Shown here one piece after another: positions 28,534-37,100 of a stretch of DNA of 64,000 bases. Source of the stretch: Bartonella australis AUST/NH1 (GTDB taxonomy: Bacteria; Pseudomonadota; Alphaproteobacteria; Rhizobiales; Rhizobiaceae); assembly GCF_000341355.1 (NCBI RefSeq), contig NC_020300.1:1532491-1596490 (forward strand), in the 5' to 3' direction. Both the position numbers and the translations under genes were made by a program. Positions within the stretch are counted from its first letter, which is position 1. Every line of letters starts with the position of its first letter. The notes under the pieces were generated by a model. It saw only the letters and a program-made list of their open reading frames with translations, did not search any database and was not told the origin of the DNA.

Positions 28534-28930
28534 ATATCGTAGCCCAAAATGAACGGAAACAGGGGAACGCACGCTGCTAAATCTAGACCATATTTTGGGG
28601 CACGTGCCTGAAACAGCGACTTCTTATGATTTAAATTGTCTGATTCACGGCGGGAGATGTGACCGTCGAAGTGATTTTAGCCGCTAATTCTCTGCCCAAT
28701 TGAATTCGATAAGCCCTATATCGGTACAACGCGTTAAAGTGCATTTCGGAACCGTTAGCTTACCCACGTGGATACAAGATATCCCGGGTGAACCGCCAAA
28801 TGCCGGGACATTAGTAGCTTTTATCGCCCAGGATAAAAAATTTTCACTAAATAGCTTGATCCTCACCCTAACATGCAAGCTCAGTCAATCATTCACCGCA
28901 AAAAATGTTCCAATAGACACGCTGTCTTGA
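28534..28930 (+). pseudogene. aroB: aroB remnant (3-dehydroquinate synthase C-terminal part)
   Basis: 3-dehydroquinate synthase makes the first ring of the shikimate pathway. Fragments in order are [29 protein letters not shown] (family NLGHTFGHALE), LIHGGE, then [38 protein letters not shown] and [13 protein letters not shown] before a stop at 28928-28930. The metal-binding histidine region is damaged, frames shift, and the N-terminal two thirds are gone. Together with the aroK fragment it shows the operon was deleted internally and then decayed. Confidence 0.88.
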
Positions 28931-29025
28931 CCTTCTTGAAGCAGAAATTAATTAAAACTTATTGAGTGATATTTATACAATTGATTAACTTTTATACTTT
29001 CGCTAAAAGGATCAAGTGCAATTGG

Positions 29026-29333
29026 GTCTGCGTAGCTCAGTAGGATAGAGCACAGGATTCCTGAAAATTGGGCGCCTTGAAGAGAAATCTTCAAAGTGGA
29101 TCTGTTCAAATTCGGGGAACGCTTCATAGGGAACTATATGCCAATCCCGAGCCAAGCCTCTCTTAACACAGAGAGGAAGGTGTAGAGACTGAACGGGCAG
29201 CACCTAAAAAGCGCGAGCTTCAAGGTGAAGAGACAGTCCAGACCACGAACAGCCTGTTTTAATAAGGCTGGCGATGAAAATCGAAGTGGTATGAATCCTG
29301 GGGTCGCAGGTTCGAATCCTGCCGTGGACACCA
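29026..29333 (+). tRNA. tRNA-Arg(CCU), interrupted by a group I intron
   Basis: Exon 1 is 29026-29062 and exon 2 is 29294-29333. Joined, they form a complete tRNA: acceptor GTCTGCG pairing with CGTGGAC (two G-U pairs), D arm GCTC/GAGC, anticodon stem CAGGA/TCCTG with loop TTCCTAA and anticodon CCU at 29060-29062, T arm GCAGG-TTCGAAT-CCTGC, discriminator A and encoded CCA. The intron enters directly after the anticodon's third base (between positions 36 and 37). The same tRNA is interrupted in Agrobacterium tumefaciens. It decodes the rare AGG codon and would be non-functional without splicing. Confidence 0.95.
29063..29293 (+). ncRNA. Self-splicing group I intron in tRNA-Arg(CCU)
   Basis: 231 bases, no internal gene. 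Group I hallmarks: the 5' exon ends in U (29062) and the intron in G (29293); exon CCU (29060-29062) pairs with an internal guide GGG at 29070-29072 with the U-G pair at the splice site. P4 is TTCGGG/CCCGAG (29111-29116 with 29146-29151), a hairpin CCTCTC/GAGAGG at 29157-29176 fits P6, P7 is GACTG/CAGTC (29187-29191 with 29234-29238), and a 3' hairpin AGCCT/AGGCT at 29251-29269 fits P9. Conserved core strings GAGCCAAG, AAGGTGTAGAGACT and AAGGTGAAG match the Azoarcus tRNA-Ile intron as I remember it. Confidence 0.93.
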
Positions 29334-29376
29334 TAGCATTTTTCAAAGTCACCATTCTGAATAATAAGGAAACATT

Positions 29377-29769
29377 ATGAAAAAAACTCTAATTTTGGGA
29401 TTTTTTACCGCTTTAAGTTTACCATTTTTCAGCTCAATTAGTGCCTTTGCTGGCTCCTTAATTATTGAAGTGCCAGACGACCCAAAACCCTCAGCACAAA
29501 CCCTTGCCTACCAATGCGATATCGGAACCGAGAAAGAGCGAATCGAAGCAACCTACCTCAATGCTGGCTCTATTTCGTTAATTGATTTTGAGTGGAAAAA
29601 TGAACGTGTCATCGGCGCACAGGTGATCGCTGATACAGGAATAAAGTACGCAGGCGCTCATTATATTTGGCTAGAAACCAAAAAGAGAGTCGCACTTTAC
29701 GACCTTAAAAACGACCCACAAGAGAAAAAGCCCATCTACTGTGTAGAAGAATCGACGTTATTGTTCTAA
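29377..29769 (+). CDS. MliC/PliC-like lysozyme-inhibitor family protein, copy 1
   Basis: 130 residues with a cleavable signal peptide (cut after SAFA, residue 25) and no lipobox, so it should be periplasmic like PliC. The C-type lysozyme-inhibitor fold is suggested by YQCDIG (Cys47), a Y-rich beta core, and C-terminal Cys122 for the usual disulfide. At the two inhibitory loops it reads TGIKY (87-91) and ETKKRV (about 100-105), differing from the family's SGxxY and KG, so activity is less sure than for copy 2. It follows the tRNA-Arg by 43 bases, with AAGGAA ahead of the start, and is about 60% identical to the next gene. Confidence 0.72.
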   Translation: MKKTLILGFFTALSLPFFSSISAFAGSLIIEVPDDPKPSAQTLAYQCDIGTEKERIEATYLNAGSISLIDFEWKNERVIGAQVIADTGIKYAGAHYIWLETKKRVALYDLKNDPQEKKPIYCVEESTLLF

Positions 29770-29786
29770 ATAATTGAGGAAGCATT

Positions 29787-30179
29787 ATGAAAAAAAATTT
29801 ACTCATCCTAGGATTTTTGAGTGCCTTAAGTTCGCCAATTTTCACCCCGCTCAGTGCCTTCGCTGAAGCTTTAATTATTGAAGTACCAGACGATCCGAAG
29901 CCTACAACACAAATAGTCGTCTATCAATGCGACACTGGGAACAACAAAGAGGAGATTGAAGCGACTTATTTTAACGCTGACAATGTTTCACTAGTCGATT
30001 TTCAGTGGAACGGTGAACGCATTATCGGCTCAAATGTAATCGCCGCCTCGGGAGCAAAATATGTGGGAGCCCAATATATTTGGTGGGAAACAAAAGGAAC
30101 TGTTATACTCTACGACCTTATTAATGACCCAAAAGAGGAAAAACCTATTCGTTGCATAGAAGAGAAAAGAACACAGTAA
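29787..30179 (+). CDS. MliC/PliC-like lysozyme-inhibitor family protein, copy 2
   Basis: 130 residues, signal peptide to about residue 26 (SAFAEA), then a small beta domain with Cys48 and Cys123. The inhibitor signature is well kept: AASGAKY (86-92) corresponds to the loop whose Ser contacts the lysozyme active site, and WWETKG (99-104) to the second motif with Lys. Such proteins block host C-type lysozyme in the periplasm. It starts 17 bases after copy 1 and shares its ribosome site and signal sequence, so the pair arose by tandem duplication and is probably one operon. Family assignment is by motif. Confidence 0.82.
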   Translation: MKKNLLILGFLSALSSPIFTPLSAFAEALIIEVPDDPKPTTQIVVYQCDTGNNKEEIEATYFNADNVSLVDFQWNGERIIGSNVIAASGAKYVGAQYIWWETKGTVILYDLINDPKEEKPIRCIEEKRTQ

Positions 30180-30204
30180 AATCAGCTTTTGTAGATTAAT
30201 AGCT

Positions 30205-30606
30205 CTATGAGCCGTCGATTTGGTGTTTTTTTTCTAATGCAGGCGAGCCTCCGTCTGCTTCGTGCGACGAAAGGGACAGGGGCTTTCTTTGATAATTCTC
30301 TGAGTGATCTCTGTAAACCGCCGCCTGCGACAGTAATATGGAGGTCACGGGCGCTGTTACGAATAAAAACACCGCTAATAATATTTCGTGGAAGACAAAA
30401 CGATCATCCACGAATATTGAGTAAAGAACTGAAGCGATTAGAATGCTCCCAGCACCCCAGCTTGTCCCTAATGAAGGCATATGCAGACGCTCATAAAAAT
30501 TTGAAAATCGAACCAATCCTATCGTCCCAATCAGCGTAAGGCCTGACCCCAGCACTAAAAAAGCAGTTATAACAAAAGCAATCCACGGCGAAATATCATT
30601 ATTCAT
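30205..30606 (-). CDS. phaG: Na+(K+)/H+ antiporter subunit G
   Basis: 133-residue MnhG/PhaG-type small membrane subunit with three hydrophobic segments (about 10-32, 41-62, 68-92) and the conserved FYERLHMPSLGTSWG loop. It is the last gene of the six-gene pha operon on the minus strand and its start overlaps the phaF stop by 4 bases. The charged tail after residue 100 varies within the family. It converges on the lysozyme-inhibitor pair. Confidence 0.92.
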   Translation of the reverse strand: MNNDISPWIAFVITAFLVLGSGLTLIGTIGLVRFSNFYERLHMPSLGTSWGAGSILIASVLYSIFVDDRFVFHEILLAVFLFVTAPVTSILLSQAAVYRDHSENYQRKPLSLSSHEADGGSPALEKKHQIDGS

Positions 30607-30884
30607 TCGATGATTTCTCCACGCATCAAAAATTTTGCCAAAGCTATACTCGATGTAAAACCCAAAAGGCCGATAATAAGAGCCACTTCAAAATAAATGG
30701 TTGTTCCCGAAAAAATATCAAATGTAAGGAATAAAAGAATAGCTGTCGTATAAAGAGCGTCTAAACCAACGATTCGATCTTGTGCTCTTGGGCCATAAAT
30801 CAGCCGAAATAAGGCCACAATCATCGCTAAACTCAAGAAAAATTGCGAAGCAAATAGTCCCCAATAAAGAATTACCATGCTCAT
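30603..30884 (-). CDS. phaF: Na+(K+)/H+ antiporter subunit F
   Basis: 93-residue MrpF/PhaF subunit with three membrane helices and the signature LIYGPRAQDRIVGLDAL, with the conserved Asp in the second segment. Small hydrophobic subunit required for assembly of the multi-subunit antiporter in the inner membrane. Start and stop each overlap the neighbouring pha genes by 4 bases, showing translational coupling. Confidence 0.93.
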   Translation of the reverse strand: MSMVILYWGLFASQFFLSLAMIVALFRLIYGPRAQDRIVGLDALYTTAILLFLTFDIFSGTTIYFEVALIIGLLGFTSSIALAKFLMRGEIIE

Positions 30885-31366
30885 GAGAAAATCTCCAAAA
30901 GCAATTTTTCGTACCGCTGCTTGATCAACTGTCTATAATCGTTCCCATCCTTTAAATTTAATACATGAATCAGGAGTTTATTATTTTTGCTATTATACGT
31001 GACCCAAATAATACCTGGGCTTGCTGATAAAATGCATGCCAAAATAGCTAAAGCCGTACGGCTTTCAAGCAAAAGAGGAACAACAATAAAACCAGAATGC
31101 TGTCCTTTATACCTTTTCGTTAAAGTAAACCAAGCTACTGAAATATTTGCAGAAATAGAATCAAAAAACACTCGGAAAATCAACTTAAAAACTATATTCC
31201 AGTTTTTAACAGCTCTTTTTTCTGGTTGAATAAATTGCGTCACCCAACCACAAAATAAAGCAACTATAATTCCTAACAGCAGCTGTCCAAGACTAAAGTT
31301 ATTTAAAATCAGCCACATGAGCGCAATTAAACCACTTAAAAACGGATAAGGAAAAAAGCGGTTCAT
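30881..31366 (-). CDS. phaE: Na+(K+)/H+ antiporter subunit E
   Basis: 161-residue MrpE/PhaE subunit: two N-terminal membrane helices (about 5-45), then a cytoplasmic domain with SPGIIWVTYNSKNNKLLIHV, the family's conserved block. A 4-base overlap with both phaD and phaF places it in the same transcript. Length is normal for the family. Confidence 0.92.
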   Translation of the reverse strand: MNRFFPYPFLSGLIALMWLILNNFSLGQLLLGIIVALFCGWVTQFIQPEKRAVKNWNIVFKLIFRVFFDSISANISVAWFTLTKRYKGQHSGFIVVPLLLESRTALAILACILSASPGIIWVTYNSKNNKLLIHVLNLKDGNDYRQLIKQRYEKLLLEIFS

Positions 31367-32985
31367 TGATTCCTCCCTATATCTTTTGGAAAAAAATCCA
31401 CAAGAACGCTATCGATGTAGTTCTTGGGAAGAAGCAAAATTTCTGCAGTCTCGGACATATAATGACCGATAGGGCCAGCTGCAATCGTCATAATAAAACA
31501 TAAAGTTAAAAGAACAGCGATAGGAGCAAACTCACTCACTTGCACGCGCGGTACTTTTCTTTCAAGAGGAATCCAAAAAATTCGAATACCTATGCGCGTC
31601 ATCGCAATCAAAGCTGAAAAACCAGAAAGTGTAATAAAGATCGCAAAGAGCCAATCACGCAAAACTGGCATAGAGGCAGAAAAGTCTCCCTCACGTGAAC
31701 TAAGAACAGCCTTAAGCATCATAAATTTTGCAACAAAACCAGAAAAAGGCGGTAATCCAACGATTAAAATTGCACAAATCGCAAAACAAGCCCCTAGAAT
31801 TGCTAAAGTTGCGGGAAAATAAATGCCAACTTCCTCTTCTTCCTCTTTTTCATCATCACCATATACTTCCATTGTAACAGCCAAAATATTGGCTGCTGTA
31901 TCCTGACCGCGCTCAACCAATTCAACCAAAAGAAAAAAAGCTCCGAGCGTTAAAGTTGAAGAAACAATATAAAAAAGCGCGCCTGCTATCAGCGTTTCAT
32001 TAACAACTCCGATCGCTGCTAACAAGGTGCCAGAAGATACAAGGACGCTATAAGCCGCCAAACGCCCCAAACTTTGACTAGCTAACATCCCAATAAAGCC
32101 AAAAGTCAAAGTACAAAGCCCACCATAAAACAAAACTGTCTGACCAAAATGGGTAAAATATCCACTCTCAAAATCGGACCATAATAGCATCAAACGCAAA
32201 ATAACGTAGATACCTATTTTACTCAGAATTGCAAAAGAGGCACCCACGGGTGCTGCCGCTGCGCTATAGGTTGGCGTCAGCCAAAAATTAAGCGGCCACA
32301 TACCCACTTTGAGTAAAAAAGCAATACCTAAGAATACCACACCTACTTTAAATAAAACGACATCCGTTAAAGCTATATGTTTTATTTTGACAGCTAAATC
32401 AGCCATATTAAGTGTGCCAGCTACTCCGTAAATGAGTGCTGAACCAATTAAGAAAAATGAAGAGGCAACAAGATTAATGACCACATAATGCATACCGGCA
32501 CGCACCCGTAACTGACCAGAGCCGTGTAAAGCAAGTGCATAAGAGGCCGTCAACATAACTTCAAAAAATACAAATAAATTGAATAAATCTCCTGTCAAAA
32601 AAGAACCATTTATCCCTACCATCAAGAACTGCATCAGTGAATGAAAATGGGAGCCTGCTTTGTACCAGTATGCCTGCGAAAAAACTAACGCAGAGGCGAT
32701 CAACAAGCTTGAAAGAAAAATCATCATAGCACTCAAGCGATCGAGGACCAAAATAATTCCAAAAGGAGGAGGCCAATTACCAGGCTGATAAACATCTGAA
32801 GCTGGCGCTACTTCAAGAGCGCGTACAAGCAACAAAATAGAAATCACAACCAATAAAGCTGCAGAAGAAAGACTAATGAGTGATTTTAATTTTGAACGAC
32901 GCTCATCATAAAAAAGCAGCACTGCTCCAGCGCCCAATGGCAAAAGAATAGGCAAAATAAGTAGATGATGCGACCAGGCTTCCAT
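31363..32985 (-). CDS. phaD: Na+(K+)/H+ antiporter subunit D
   Basis: 540-residue proton-pumping subunit homologous to complex I NuoN/NuoM, with about 14 membrane segments. The conserved core includes FFEVMLTASYAL with a key Glu, LLKVGMWPLNFWLTPTYSAA with Lys, and LPPFSGFVAKFM. An acidic stretch DDEKEEEEE lies in a loop near residue 380, as in other rhizobial PhaD proteins. It overlaps phaE and sits 2 bases after phaC. Confidence 0.94.
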   Translation of the reverse strand: MEAWSHHLLILPILLPLGAGAVLLFYDERRSKLKSLISLSSAALLVVISILLLVRALEVAPASDVYQPGNWPPPFGIILVLDRLSAMMIFLSSLLIASALVFSQAYWYKAGSHFHSLMQFLMVGINGSFLTGDLFNLFVFFEVMLTASYALALHGSGQLRVRAGMHYVVINLVASSFFLIGSALIYGVAGTLNMADLAVKIKHIALTDVVLFKVGVVFLGIAFLLKVGMWPLNFWLTPTYSAAAAPVGASFAILSKIGIYVILRLMLLWSDFESGYFTHFGQTVLFYGGLCTLTFGFIGMLASQSLGRLAAYSVLVSSGTLLAAIGVVNETLIAGALFYIVSSTLTLGAFFLLVELVERGQDTAANILAVTMEVYGDDEKEEEEEVGIYFPATLAILGACFAICAILIVGLPPFSGFVAKFMMLKAVLSSREGDFSASMPVLRDWLFAIFITLSGFSALIAMTRIGIRIFWIPLERKVPRVQVSEFAPIAVLLTLCFIMTIAAGPIGHYMSETAEILLLPKNYIDSVLVDFFPKDIGRNQ

Positions 32986-32987
32986 CG

Positions 32988-33329
32988 TTATTTTGCCTCG
33001 CGTCCATCAACATGATCTGAACCGGTTAAACCACGTGAAACTAAAAGAACAACCAAAAACAAGGCCGTCGTCGCGAAACCAATTACAATCGCTGTTAAAA
33101 CCAGAGCTTGTGGTAAAGGATCGGCATAATTAGCAGAATTAATTACGACAGAAGGATCAACAATAGGTGCCACATTTTTACGCGGCCTGCTTATTGAAAA
33201 TATGAAAAGATTGACGCCGTATGAAATAAGCGACAAACCTAGAATAAGTTGGAAAGTCCGTGGACGCAAAAGAAGCCAAATGCCCGATCCAATCAGAACA
33301 CCAATACCTAAAGAAAGAACCGCTTCCAT
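32988..33329 (-). CDS. phaC: Na+(K+)/H+ antiporter subunit C
   Basis: 113-residue MrpC/PhaC subunit, a NuoK homologue with three membrane helices; YGVNLFIFSISRP and PLPQALVLTAIVIGFATTA are the family signatures, the latter containing the quinone-site-like helix of complex I NuoK. It overlaps the last base of phaAB and lies 2 bases before phaD. Confidence 0.93.
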   Translation of the reverse strand: MEAVLSLGIGVLIGSGIWLLLRPRTFQLILGLSLISYGVNLFIFSISRPRKNVAPIVDPSVVINSANYADPLPQALVLTAIVIGFATTALFLVVLLVSRGLTGSDHVDGREAK

Positions 33330-36250
33330 TAACTTTCCTTCTCTTTCAAAACAGATTTCTTACCGATGCGATAAACGCGGATTGATTGGTGTGCAATCGC
33401 AATTAAAATAAGGACTGTAGCCCCTAAAACTAGAGAAAATACACCTAAATCAAACAAGAAAGCAGACGCCATGGGAATTTTCCCAACCCAAGGAAGGTCG
33501 GTATATTGAAAAAACGACGTTAAGAAAGGATACCCAAAAAACCAAGCTCCCATCCCGGTCGCCATTGATAATAATAAACCGAAACCCATCCAAAGCAAAG
33601 GCAAAACCCGTAAACGATTTTCCACCCAACGAATATTAGTCGCAAGATATTGTAAAATAAACCCTATTGCCAAAGTAACTCCACCAGCAAATCCACCCCC
33701 TGAAGCATCGTGCCCGCGTATCAATAAATAAACTGCAAAAGCAATAATGACCGGGAAGAGCCAACGCATAATAACAGAGGGAATGATCAAATAATCCGGC
33801 GAAGTGCTCCCTGTTTCATAATCAAGCTGTACCGCATCGAAGGCTTTTTGGATACGTTGTTGAGAAGGAGCGTCAATACTGTCAGGGGCAGGGCGGAAAC
33901 GTCGCAAAAGTGCAAAAACGGCGAGCGCAACTACGCCCAAAACCACAATTTCCCCCATTGTGTCAAACCCGCGAAAATCGACTAGCAATACATTCACAAC
34001 ATTACGACCACCAGCATCAGAATAAGCGTGAGTGAGAAAAAAATCAGAAATTGTGTTTCCCTGTGGGCGCGTCATTACCGCAAATGATAACCACGCCATG
34101 CCCGCGCCCCCCACAAACGCAATGATTAGATCACAAACGCGACGCGAATATACTAAAAAATGCGCAGGCTGCCGAACAGGATCATTCAAACGTTTAGGTA
34201 ACCATCGCAAACCGAGAAGTAAAAGAACCGTTGTCACAATTTCAACAACCAGTTGTGTCACCGCCAAATCAGGCGCAGAAAGCCACACAAAGGTGGCACA
34301 AGTCATCAAGCCGGTTCCTCCCAATAACATTAATGATGCAAGACGGTGAAATTTTGCCTTCCAAGCAACTAAAAGTGCGCATATTCCGCCGACAAACCAA
34401 AAAGAAATAAAAGGAAAATCTAGAGGAAAAAGCGGTAACGAACCGGCTGAAATCAAACCATCATACCAAAGTACGAGACCAATAAATACAAAGCATACCG
34501 AAAGTACCCAACGCAATTGAACTTGTAGACGACGCGTTGATAAAAAAGCTTCCGCCGCACGCGCCCACTTCCAAGAAATAACAAGGAGAATTTGTCCAAA
34601 AATGCGCCGTCTTTTTGTCACCTTCTGAAAAGATGATCTTTCCTCACAGGATAGGAAATAACGGCGCCCCAAAATATAAAGCAATACACCCCCTAATAAA
34701 GCTGTAAAACTCATAATCAATGGGGCGTTGAAACCGTGCCAAACAGCTAAATTATAAAAAGGCGCCTCTTCTCCCAAAACAGCCACTACCGCGTTATCTA
34801 AAATAGGTCCTATCGTTAAATTAGGGAAGACACCGACCAGTAAACAAATAAAAACTAAAAATTCTATCGGAAAACGCATAAAATGCGGTGGTTCATGCGG
34901 TATTTTAAGTAAATCGACGGGTTTTGGTCCAAAAAAAACGCCATGAATAAACCGCACAGAATAGGTTACACTGAATAGGCTAGCCAGCGTCGCCACGTAA
35001 GGCGCAATCCAATCCAACCACGATTCCATGTTGGTCGTAACCGCTGCAGCAAAAAACATCTCTTTCGACAAAAAACCATTCAGCAAAGGAACTCCAGCCA
35101 TTGCCGCACTCGCGACTAAAGCAAGTGTCCCCGTGATAGGCATATAGCGAAAAAGACCTGTCAACTTACACATATCACGTGTACCCGTTTCATAGTCAAT
35201 AATGCCTGCTGCCATAAATAAAGAAGCTTTAAAAGTAGCGTGATTGGCCATATGAAAAATCGCTGCAACACATGCAAGTGGGCTGCCAAAGCTTAAAAGC
35301 GAAGTAATCAAGCCGAGATGGCTAATGGTCGAGTAAGCAAGAAGGCCTTTCAAATCTCGTTGAAACATTGAAAAATAAGCGCCAAGGAGTAATGTTGTAA
35401 GCCCCGAAAAACCAGCCAACCAGAACCAACTTTCTGTCCCCGACAAAACCGGCCATAAACGAACAAATAAAAATAATCCTGCTTTCACCATCGTCGCTGA
35501 ATGCAAATAAGACGACACAGGAGTTGGGGCAGCCATGGCGTTCGGCAGCCAGAAATGGAATGGAAACTGTGCACTCTTAGTTAATCCTGCTAATAAAATA
35601 CAAACAAGTACCGGAATATACAGGGAGCTTGAACGAATTAGATCACCAGATTCCAGCACCTTATCTAAATCAAAGCTGCCAACAATACGGCCGACGAGTA
35701 AAACACCAATAAGGAGCGAAAAACCACCGAGGCCCGTGATCGTTAAAGCCGCACGTGCCCCATCGCGCGCGCTTGCATTACAATACCAATAACCAATCAA
35801 TAAAAAGGAAAAAATGCTGGTTAATTCCCAAAAAATTACTAAGAATACGAGATTTCCTGATAGGACTATTCCCTCCATCGACCCCATAAATGCCAAAAAT
35901 AAAGAAAAAAAACGCGGAACCGGATCTGCTGGATTCATATAATAGCGCGCGTAAACGACGATAAGTAGCCCAATTCCTGTAATTAAAAGGCAAAAAAGCC
36001 ACGACAAACCGTCCATACGTAAAACAAAATTGACTCCCCACTCAGGAAGCCAAGGAATATCCAAGCGCACTACGCGGTTTCCACAAACCATCGGATAAAG
36101 AACGATCGTAAAAAGAAAGCTGAAAAATACAATTATTCCAGCGAACCACGCTTCATTATTTTTGGCGGTCGAACGAAAAAAACCTATGATAGCACTACCA
36201 CCAAAGGGAAGCAAAACCAGCAATATCAACATTGCTTCCCGTACCGTCAT
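33329..36250 (-). CDS. phaAB: Fused Na+(K+)/H+ antiporter subunits A and B
   Basis: 973 residues: an N-terminal NuoL-like MrpA part (about 1-800) with FWELTSIFSFLLIGYW, KSAQFPFHFWLPNAMAAPTP, LHSATMVKAG and SVTYSVRF, and a C-terminal MrpB part (about 800-960) with VDFRGFDTMGEIVVLG followed by DYLIIPSVIMRWLFPVIIAF and GGGFAGGVTLAIGF. This A-B fusion is characteristic of rhizobial pha systems. With phaCDEFG it forms a secondary antiporter that exports Na+ or K+ against proton influx and aids growth at alkaline pH or high salt. First gene of the operon; the promoter should lie upstream of 36250. Confidence 0.95.
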   Translation of the reverse strand: MTVREAMLILLVLLPFGGSAIIGFFRSTAKNNEAWFAGIIVFFSFLFTIVLYPMVCGNRVVRLDIPWLPEWGVNFVLRMDGLSWLFCLLITGIGLLIVVYARYYMNPADPVPRFFSLFLAFMGSMEGIVLSGNLVFLVIFWELTSIFSFLLIGYWYCNASARDGARAALTITGLGGFSLLIGVLLVGRIVGSFDLDKVLESGDLIRSSSLYIPVLVCILLAGLTKSAQFPFHFWLPNAMAAPTPVSSYLHSATMVKAGLFLFVRLWPVLSGTESWFWLAGFSGLTTLLLGAYFSMFQRDLKGLLAYSTISHLGLITSLLSFGSPLACVAAIFHMANHATFKASLFMAAGIIDYETGTRDMCKLTGLFRYMPITGTLALVASAAMAGVPLLNGFLSKEMFFAAAVTTNMESWLDWIAPYVATLASLFSVTYSVRFIHGVFFGPKPVDLLKIPHEPPHFMRFPIEFLVFICLLVGVFPNLTIGPILDNAVVAVLGEEAPFYNLAVWHGFNAPLIMSFTALLGGVLLYILGRRYFLSCEERSSFQKVTKRRRIFGQILLVISWKWARAAEAFLSTRRLQVQLRWVLSVCFVFIGLVLWYDGLISAGSLPLFPLDFPFISFWFVGGICALLVAWKAKFHRLASLMLLGGTGLMTCATFVWLSAPDLAVTQLVVEIVTTVLLLLGLRWLPKRLNDPVRQPAHFLVYSRRVCDLIIAFVGGAGMAWLSFAVMTRPQGNTISDFFLTHAYSDAGGRNVVNVLLVDFRGFDTMGEIVVLGVVALAVFALLRRFRPAPDSIDAPSQQRIQKAFDAVQLDYETGSTSPDYLIIPSVIMRWLFPVIIAFAVYLLIRGHDASGGGFAGGVTLAIGFILQYLATNIRWVENRLRVLPLLWMGFGLLLSMATGMGAWFFGYPFLTSFFQYTDLPWVGKIPMASAFLFDLGVFSLVLGATVLILIAIAHQSIRVYRIGKKSVLKEKES

Positions 36251-36457
36251 TACCTAAACTCCAACCTATTCTCGACCCATCATTAACAAAACGAAAATAA
36301 GAAAGTATAAAACCACATCACCCCTATTCTTTCACACCTATAATAATAAAATTTAAATAAACTTAAGGGGCACCGAAAATTCTTATGAAGCAACCTTTTT
36401 ATAAAAAAGTTACACAAAATATAAAATATTCCAAGACCCTCGTGTCTTCTCTCCCCT

Positions 36458-36961
36458 TTACCCCGGAAAAACGCGGGAAAAGCACTGCCTCCGAGGCCCA
36501 TGAAAAGGCTGATAACTATTATCATTTTGGTTATAGGAACGATAACGAGCTATACAAGAATTAATATGTTCTTTCAGCATCCATGGCTCTCTTTTCCCTA
36601 AAGAAGGGGTGGCGTCTGGCTTTTTCAAAGCTAGCGTCGCTTCTAATGATGGACGTTTTATATCTAAACGCGCAACCTCTGTAAATGCTGTTTCGGGGTA
36701 CCACCAACCATCGCTATATCTGCGATAACCTCGCCGATAATTATAGTAACCTTTGAAACCATTAAGCTCTTTGCGCCCTGTAAAAACTAAAGGAACCAGA
36801 CTCTCCTGGACAAGAGTTTGAGGAATCATCTCAACTTCAACACTGCTTTTTTGTATCGAACCAGCGATATTAGTCGTTATAATGAAAAACACTCCGAAAG
36901 TCATAATAACAAGAGAATAACATAAATTTCTAATCATACGCATAACACAAATCTCAAACAC
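36458..36961 (-). CDS. BA14K-family exported protein
   Basis: About 167 residues: N-terminal hydrophobic segment near 10-30, a variable middle, GYYNYRRGYRRYSDGWWYPE and then the BA14K signature, here HINSCIARYRSYNQNDNSYQ followed by GPRRQC. The family was named for an immunoreactive Brucella protein and occurs widely in Rhizobiales envelopes; function is not known. Alternative starts are the ATGs at 36943 and 36937, which shorten the N-terminus without touching the hydrophobic helix. It lies between the pha operon and the polyamine genes, with weak intergenic DNA on both sides. Confidence 0.8.
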   Translation of the reverse strand: MFEICVMRMIRNLCYSLVIMTFGVFFIITTNIAGSIQKSSVEVEMIPQTLVQESLVPLVFTGRKELNGFKGYYNYRRGYRRYSDGWWYPETAFTEVARLDIKRPSLEATLALKKPDATPSLGKREPWMLKEHINSCIARYRSYNQNDNSYQPFHGPRRQCFSRVFPG

Positions 36962-37100
36962 AACTAGATTAAGGGCAACCTTCTATCGCTGAACAAAAAC
37001 AGATTCTCTTTTATGATTCTTTTTCCTTGAGACATGCTGTTAGTCCATGTACTAAACGTTAATATGCATGATAAGATCCTTCAAAGAGAACGAGTAAACA

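Noticed and set aside
29134..29355. Minus-strand open frame with a GFEPAT-like peptide across the tRNA-Arg intron
   Set aside because: Antisense of the tRNA 3' exon and intron core; the RNA structure explains the sequence and no protein family fits.
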